Position numbers and translations under genes: made by a program. A stretch of 8,068 nt of DNA from JAHQVI01 sp964407075 (lineage in GTDB: Bacteria; Pseudomonadota; Alphaproteobacteria; Rhizobiales; Rhodomicrobiaceae), in the NCBI GenBank assembly GCA_964407075.1, contig CAYOUE010000151.1:1-8068 (forward strand), in the 5' to 3' direction. The notes under the pieces were generated by a model. That model had not been told where the DNA came from. It searched no databases and worked only from the letters and a program-made list of their open reading frames with translations. Each line of letters starts with the position of its first letter. Within the stretch, counting starts at the first letter, position 1. Of the stretch, positions 6,056 to 8,068 are shown piece by piece.

Positions 6056-6919
6056 ATGACACGCTGGATCGAGGAGACATTGCACGACCATTTCCGGTTC
6101 CGTTTCGCCGCGGAGGAAGTGTTCTTTGAAAGCCAGACCGAACATCAGCATCTCGTCATATTCAACAACAGGACTTTCGGGCGCGTCATGATGCTGGACG
6201 GCATCATTCAGCTCACGGAAAAAGACGAATTCATCTACCACGAGACCCTGGCCCACACGCCGCTTTTCTCCCTCGGGCTCGAGGAGCCGCGCCGCGTGCT
6301 GATTATCGGCGGCGGAGACGGCGGCGTCTTGCGCGAAGTGCTTCGCCACGAGGCGGTGGAGCGGGCAGTGCTGTGCGAGATCGACATGAGCGTGATCGAT
6401 ATGTGCCGCCAGTATCTGCCGATGATCTCCAGCGGCGCATATGACGATCCGCGTACGGAAATCGTCATTGCGGACGGTACGAAATTCGTGGCCGAAGCCG
6501 ATGAGAAATTCGATGTCGTGATCGTGGACTCGACCGACCCTATCGGTCCGGGCGCCGTTCTCTTCACGCCGGAATTCTACCGCAGCTGCAAGCGCTGTCT
6601 GAAGCCGGGCGGCATTCTCATGAACCAGACCGGCCTTGCCTTCCTGCAGGGCTGGGAGTTGAAGCAGACTGCGAACCGGTTCCGCGCGCTCTTCGCCGAT
6701 GTCGGCGCGATGCTCATTCACGTGCCGACCTATATCGGCGGACCGATGGCGCTGGGCTGGGGGTCTGACGATCCGGGCCTGCGCGCCGTGCCTGTCGAAA
6801 CGCTGCGCGCCCGCTTCGACCGCGCCGGGCTGGCGATGAAATTCTATAATCCCGAAGTCCACAAGGGCTGCTTCGCCCTGCCCGGCTACGCGCTGGCCGA
6901 TTTCAACGCAAACGATTGA
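6056..6919 (+). CDS. speE: Spermidine synthase (polyamine aminopropyltransferase)
   Basis: Transfers the aminopropyl group of decarboxylated SAM to putrescine, giving spermidine and methylthioadenosine in the cytoplasm. At 287 residues it matches E. coli SpeE (288) along its length. Residues 5-60 hold the N-terminal beta domain (WIEETLHDHF; LDGIIQLTEKDEFIYHE). The nucleotide-binding glycine loop is IIGGGDGGVLREV at 83-95, followed by the acidic CEID at 107-110. The catalytic gate motif DSTDPIGPG starts at D158, with D161, the same numbers as in the E. coli enzyme. Substrate-site segments PTYIGGPMALGW (224-235) and FYNPEVH (263-269) are also present. AGGAG at 6043-6047, 8 bases before ATG 6056, sets the start; the frame is open further upstream, but that part overlaps speD. 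It is convergent with egtD, only 18 bp away. Spermidine synthase is far more likely than spermine or thermospermine synthase, given speD next door and the close match. Confidence 0.97.
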   Translation: MTRWIEETLHDHFRFRFAAEEVFFESQTEHQHLVIFNNRTFGRVMMLDGIIQLTEKDEFIYHETLAHTPLFSLGLEEPRRVLIIGGGDGGVLREVLRHEAVERAVLCEIDMSVIDMCRQYLPMISSGAYDDPRTEIVIADGTKFVAEADEKFDVVIVDSTDPIGPGAVLFTPEFYRSCKRCLKPGGILMNQTGLAFLQGWELKQTANRFRALFADVGAMLIHVPTYIGGPMALGWGSDDPGLRAVPVETLRARFDRAGLAMKFYNPEVHKGCFALPGYALADFNAND

Positions 6920-6920
6920 G

Positions 6921-6935
6921 GCCGGCGCGGCCGGC
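6921..6935. terminator. Possible bidirectional terminator between convergent speE and egtD
   Basis: GCCGGC, GCG, GCCGGC: two 6-bp arms around a 3-base loop fill almost the whole 18-bp gap between the two stop codons. It lacks T-runs on either side, so termination strength is uncertain. Confidence 0.4.
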
Positions 6936-6937
6936 GC

Positions 6938-7897
6938 TCATGCTTCCGGCACGAGATAATGCAGGCTGAAAAGCTTCTCCTCGCCCGTCCAAGCCTCAAC
7001 CGGCTCCCAGCCCGCCGAACGGGCGAGATCCTGGAACTCCGCGACCGAATATTTATGCGAATTCTCCGTGTGGATGCGTTCGCTCTCAGCGAATGAAAAA
7101 TGCTCGCCGAGAACCTCGGCCGACTGCGCCCTGAGGCTGCGGATATGCATCTCGATCCGTCCGTACTCGTCATTATAGATGGCTTCATGGGCGAAGCCGT
7201 CCAGATCGAACGTGCCGCCCAGCTCCCGGTTGACGCGCACGAGCAGATTGAGATTGAAGGCTGCGGTGACGCCTTCGCGGTCGTTATAGGCGGGCAGCAG
7301 TACGCTGAGATCCTTCTTGAGATCGACGCCGATCAGGAAGGCGCTCCGGGGTCCGAGCAACTCGCGGCCCATCGCCAGAAACCGCCTTGCGCCGTCATGG
7401 CTCAGATTGCCGATCGTTGAGCCGGGAAAGAAGCCGAGCGTCATGCGGGCGCCGGGGACGTCGGGAAGATCGAGCGGAGCGTTGAAATCGCCATGCAGCG
7501 GGAGCACATTCAGAGCCGGAAAACGCGCCTTGAGCCGGACGGCAGCCAGCGACAGAGCACTGTCGGAAATGTCGATAGGCACATATGCCGAGACCGCAGG
7601 CAGCGCTTCGATCAGACCATCCGTCTTGCGGCTCGATCCCGAACCGAATTCGACGAGCCGGACATTCGGCCCGGCAAGCCCGGCGATCTCGTCCGAATAA
7701 CGCTCCAGCAGCCGGATTTCGGCGTTGGTCGGATAGTAATCGTCAAGCTCGGTAATCCGCTCGAAAAGCTCCGAACCGCGCGCGTCGTAAAAGAAGCGCG
7801 AAGGGATTGATTTGGGGCTCCGGCGAAGCCCGGCGATCACGGCCTCGGCGAAATCGCTGTCCGCACCGTTCGATCGCACCGGCTGTCCGAGCGTCAC
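6938..7897 (-). CDS. egtD: L-histidine N-alpha-methyltransferase, ergothioneine biosynthesis
   Basis: SAM-dependent enzyme that methylates histidine three times to hercynine, the first step of ergothioneine synthesis. At 319 residues it is the same size as mycobacterial EgtD (321). The SAM-binding loop is EFGSGSSRKTDGL at 83-95. The family motif GFFPGSTIGNLSHD lies at 155-168. Predicted histidine-binding residues are N164, Y204 (AYND), M250 (RIEM), E278 and S280 (TENS), a constant 2-4 residues behind M. smegmatis N166, Y206, M252, E282 and S284. So the active site looks intact and specific for histidine. The start is GTG 7897, which overlaps the egtB stop as GTGA, a common sign of translational coupling; the upstream Shine-Dalgarno is weak. 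The order egtB-egtD is usual in proteobacteria. Confidence 0.95.
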   Translation of the reverse strand: MTLGQPVRSNGADSDFAEAVIAGLRRSPKSIPSRFFYDARGSELFERITELDDYYPTNAEIRLLERYSDEIAGLAGPNVRLVEFGSGSSRKTDGLIEALPAVSAYVPIDISDSALSLAAVRLKARFPALNVLPLHGDFNAPLDLPDVPGARMTLGFFPGSTIGNLSHDGARRFLAMGRELLGPRSAFLIGVDLKKDLSVLLPAYNDREGVTAAFNLNLLVRVNRELGGTFDLDGFAHEAIYNDEYGRIEMHIRSLRAQSAEVLGEHFSFAESERIHTENSHKYSVAEFQDLARSAGWEPVEAWTGEEKLFSLHYLVPEA

Positions 7898-8068
7898 GAT
7901 GCGGCCCCGTCATCTGCAAGCCGTACCCCGGTGAATTGCCATCGTTGATGCGGATAGAAGAAATTACGGTAGCTGCGGCGGATATGGCCTTCCGGCGTTA
8001 CGCAGGAGCCGCCTCTCAGCACGAACTGATTGCACATGAACTTGCCGTTATATTCGCCGACCGCGCCC
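7894..8068 (-). CDS. egtB: 3' end of hercynine oxygenase / sulfoxide synthase (EgtB)
   Basis: Only the last 57 codons lie in the window; the first complete codon begins at 8067. The visible residues (GEYNGKFMCNQFVLRGGSC, then GHIRRSYRNFFYPHQRWQFTGVRLA) match the C-terminal end of the FGE-sulfatase domain of EgtB, the non-haem iron enzyme that joins hercynine to a thiol donor (gamma-glutamylcysteine or cysteine, depending on type) with oxygen. The RGGS-CxTP and FFxPxxRWQFTGxRLA blocks are typical of this domain. The iron-binding N-terminal DinB-like domain is off-window, so the EgtB type cannot be judged. It overlaps egtD by 4 bp. A different FGE-domain protein is possible from this fragment alone, but the adjacent egtD makes EgtB by far the best call. 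Confidence 0.9.
   Translation of the reverse strand, partial: GAVGEYNGKFMCNQFVLRGGSCVTPEGHIRRSYRNFFYPHQRWQFTGVRLADDGAAS

Noticed and set aside
5996..6862. 288-codon minus-strand open frame
   Set aside because: Antisense to speE, which has all expected motifs.

Overview
The window looks like chromosomal DNA of an alphaproteobacterium, probably Hyphomicrobiales-like. This is inferred from the high GC content, the protein style, a CTTGAA-N17-xxATAT type promoter and the gene set; no taxonomic marker gene is present. All genes are recognisable families. I see no mobile element, CRISPR array, tRNA, rRNA or defence system, and no clearly undescribed multi-gene system. The most interesting signals are small: RNA-level structures around speD/speE and a perfect operator-like palindrome in front of an efflux operon.

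Layout. (1) Positions 1-4419, minus strand: a tightly packed multidrug-efflux operon read right to left. It holds a TetR/AcrR-family repressor, a periplasmic membrane-fusion (adaptor) protein, and an RND inner-membrane proton/drug antiporter whose C-terminus runs off the left edge. The tetR and adaptor genes overlap by 17 bp, and the adaptor and permease genes share one base (TGATG). A 14-bp perfect palindrome lies just upstream of tetR and suggests autoregulation of the whole operon. (2) Positions 4420-4715: intergenic, with the tetR control region and two small hairpins. (3) Positions 4716-5228, plus strand: an exported PRC-barrel protein with a helical charged tail. (4) Positions 5229-6919, plus strand: a promoter, a structured leader, speD (pyruvoyl S-adenosylmethionine decarboxylase) and speE (spermidine synthase), with a strong hairpin between the two genes. 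(5) Positions 6938-8068, minus strand and convergent with speE: egtD (histidine N-alpha-methyltransferase) and the 3' end of egtB (hercynine sulfoxide synthase), overlapping by GTGA.

How the genes work together. SpeD makes decarboxylated SAM and SpeE transfers its aminopropyl group to putrescine to make spermidine. EgtD uses three SAM molecules to trimethylate histidine to hercynine, and EgtB then adds the sulfur on the way to ergothioneine. The right half therefore holds two SAM-consuming pathways that make small protective metabolites, next to an envelope PRC-barrel protein. The left half is a self-contained drug/toxicant efflux unit. A functional link between the two halves is not shown by the sequence.
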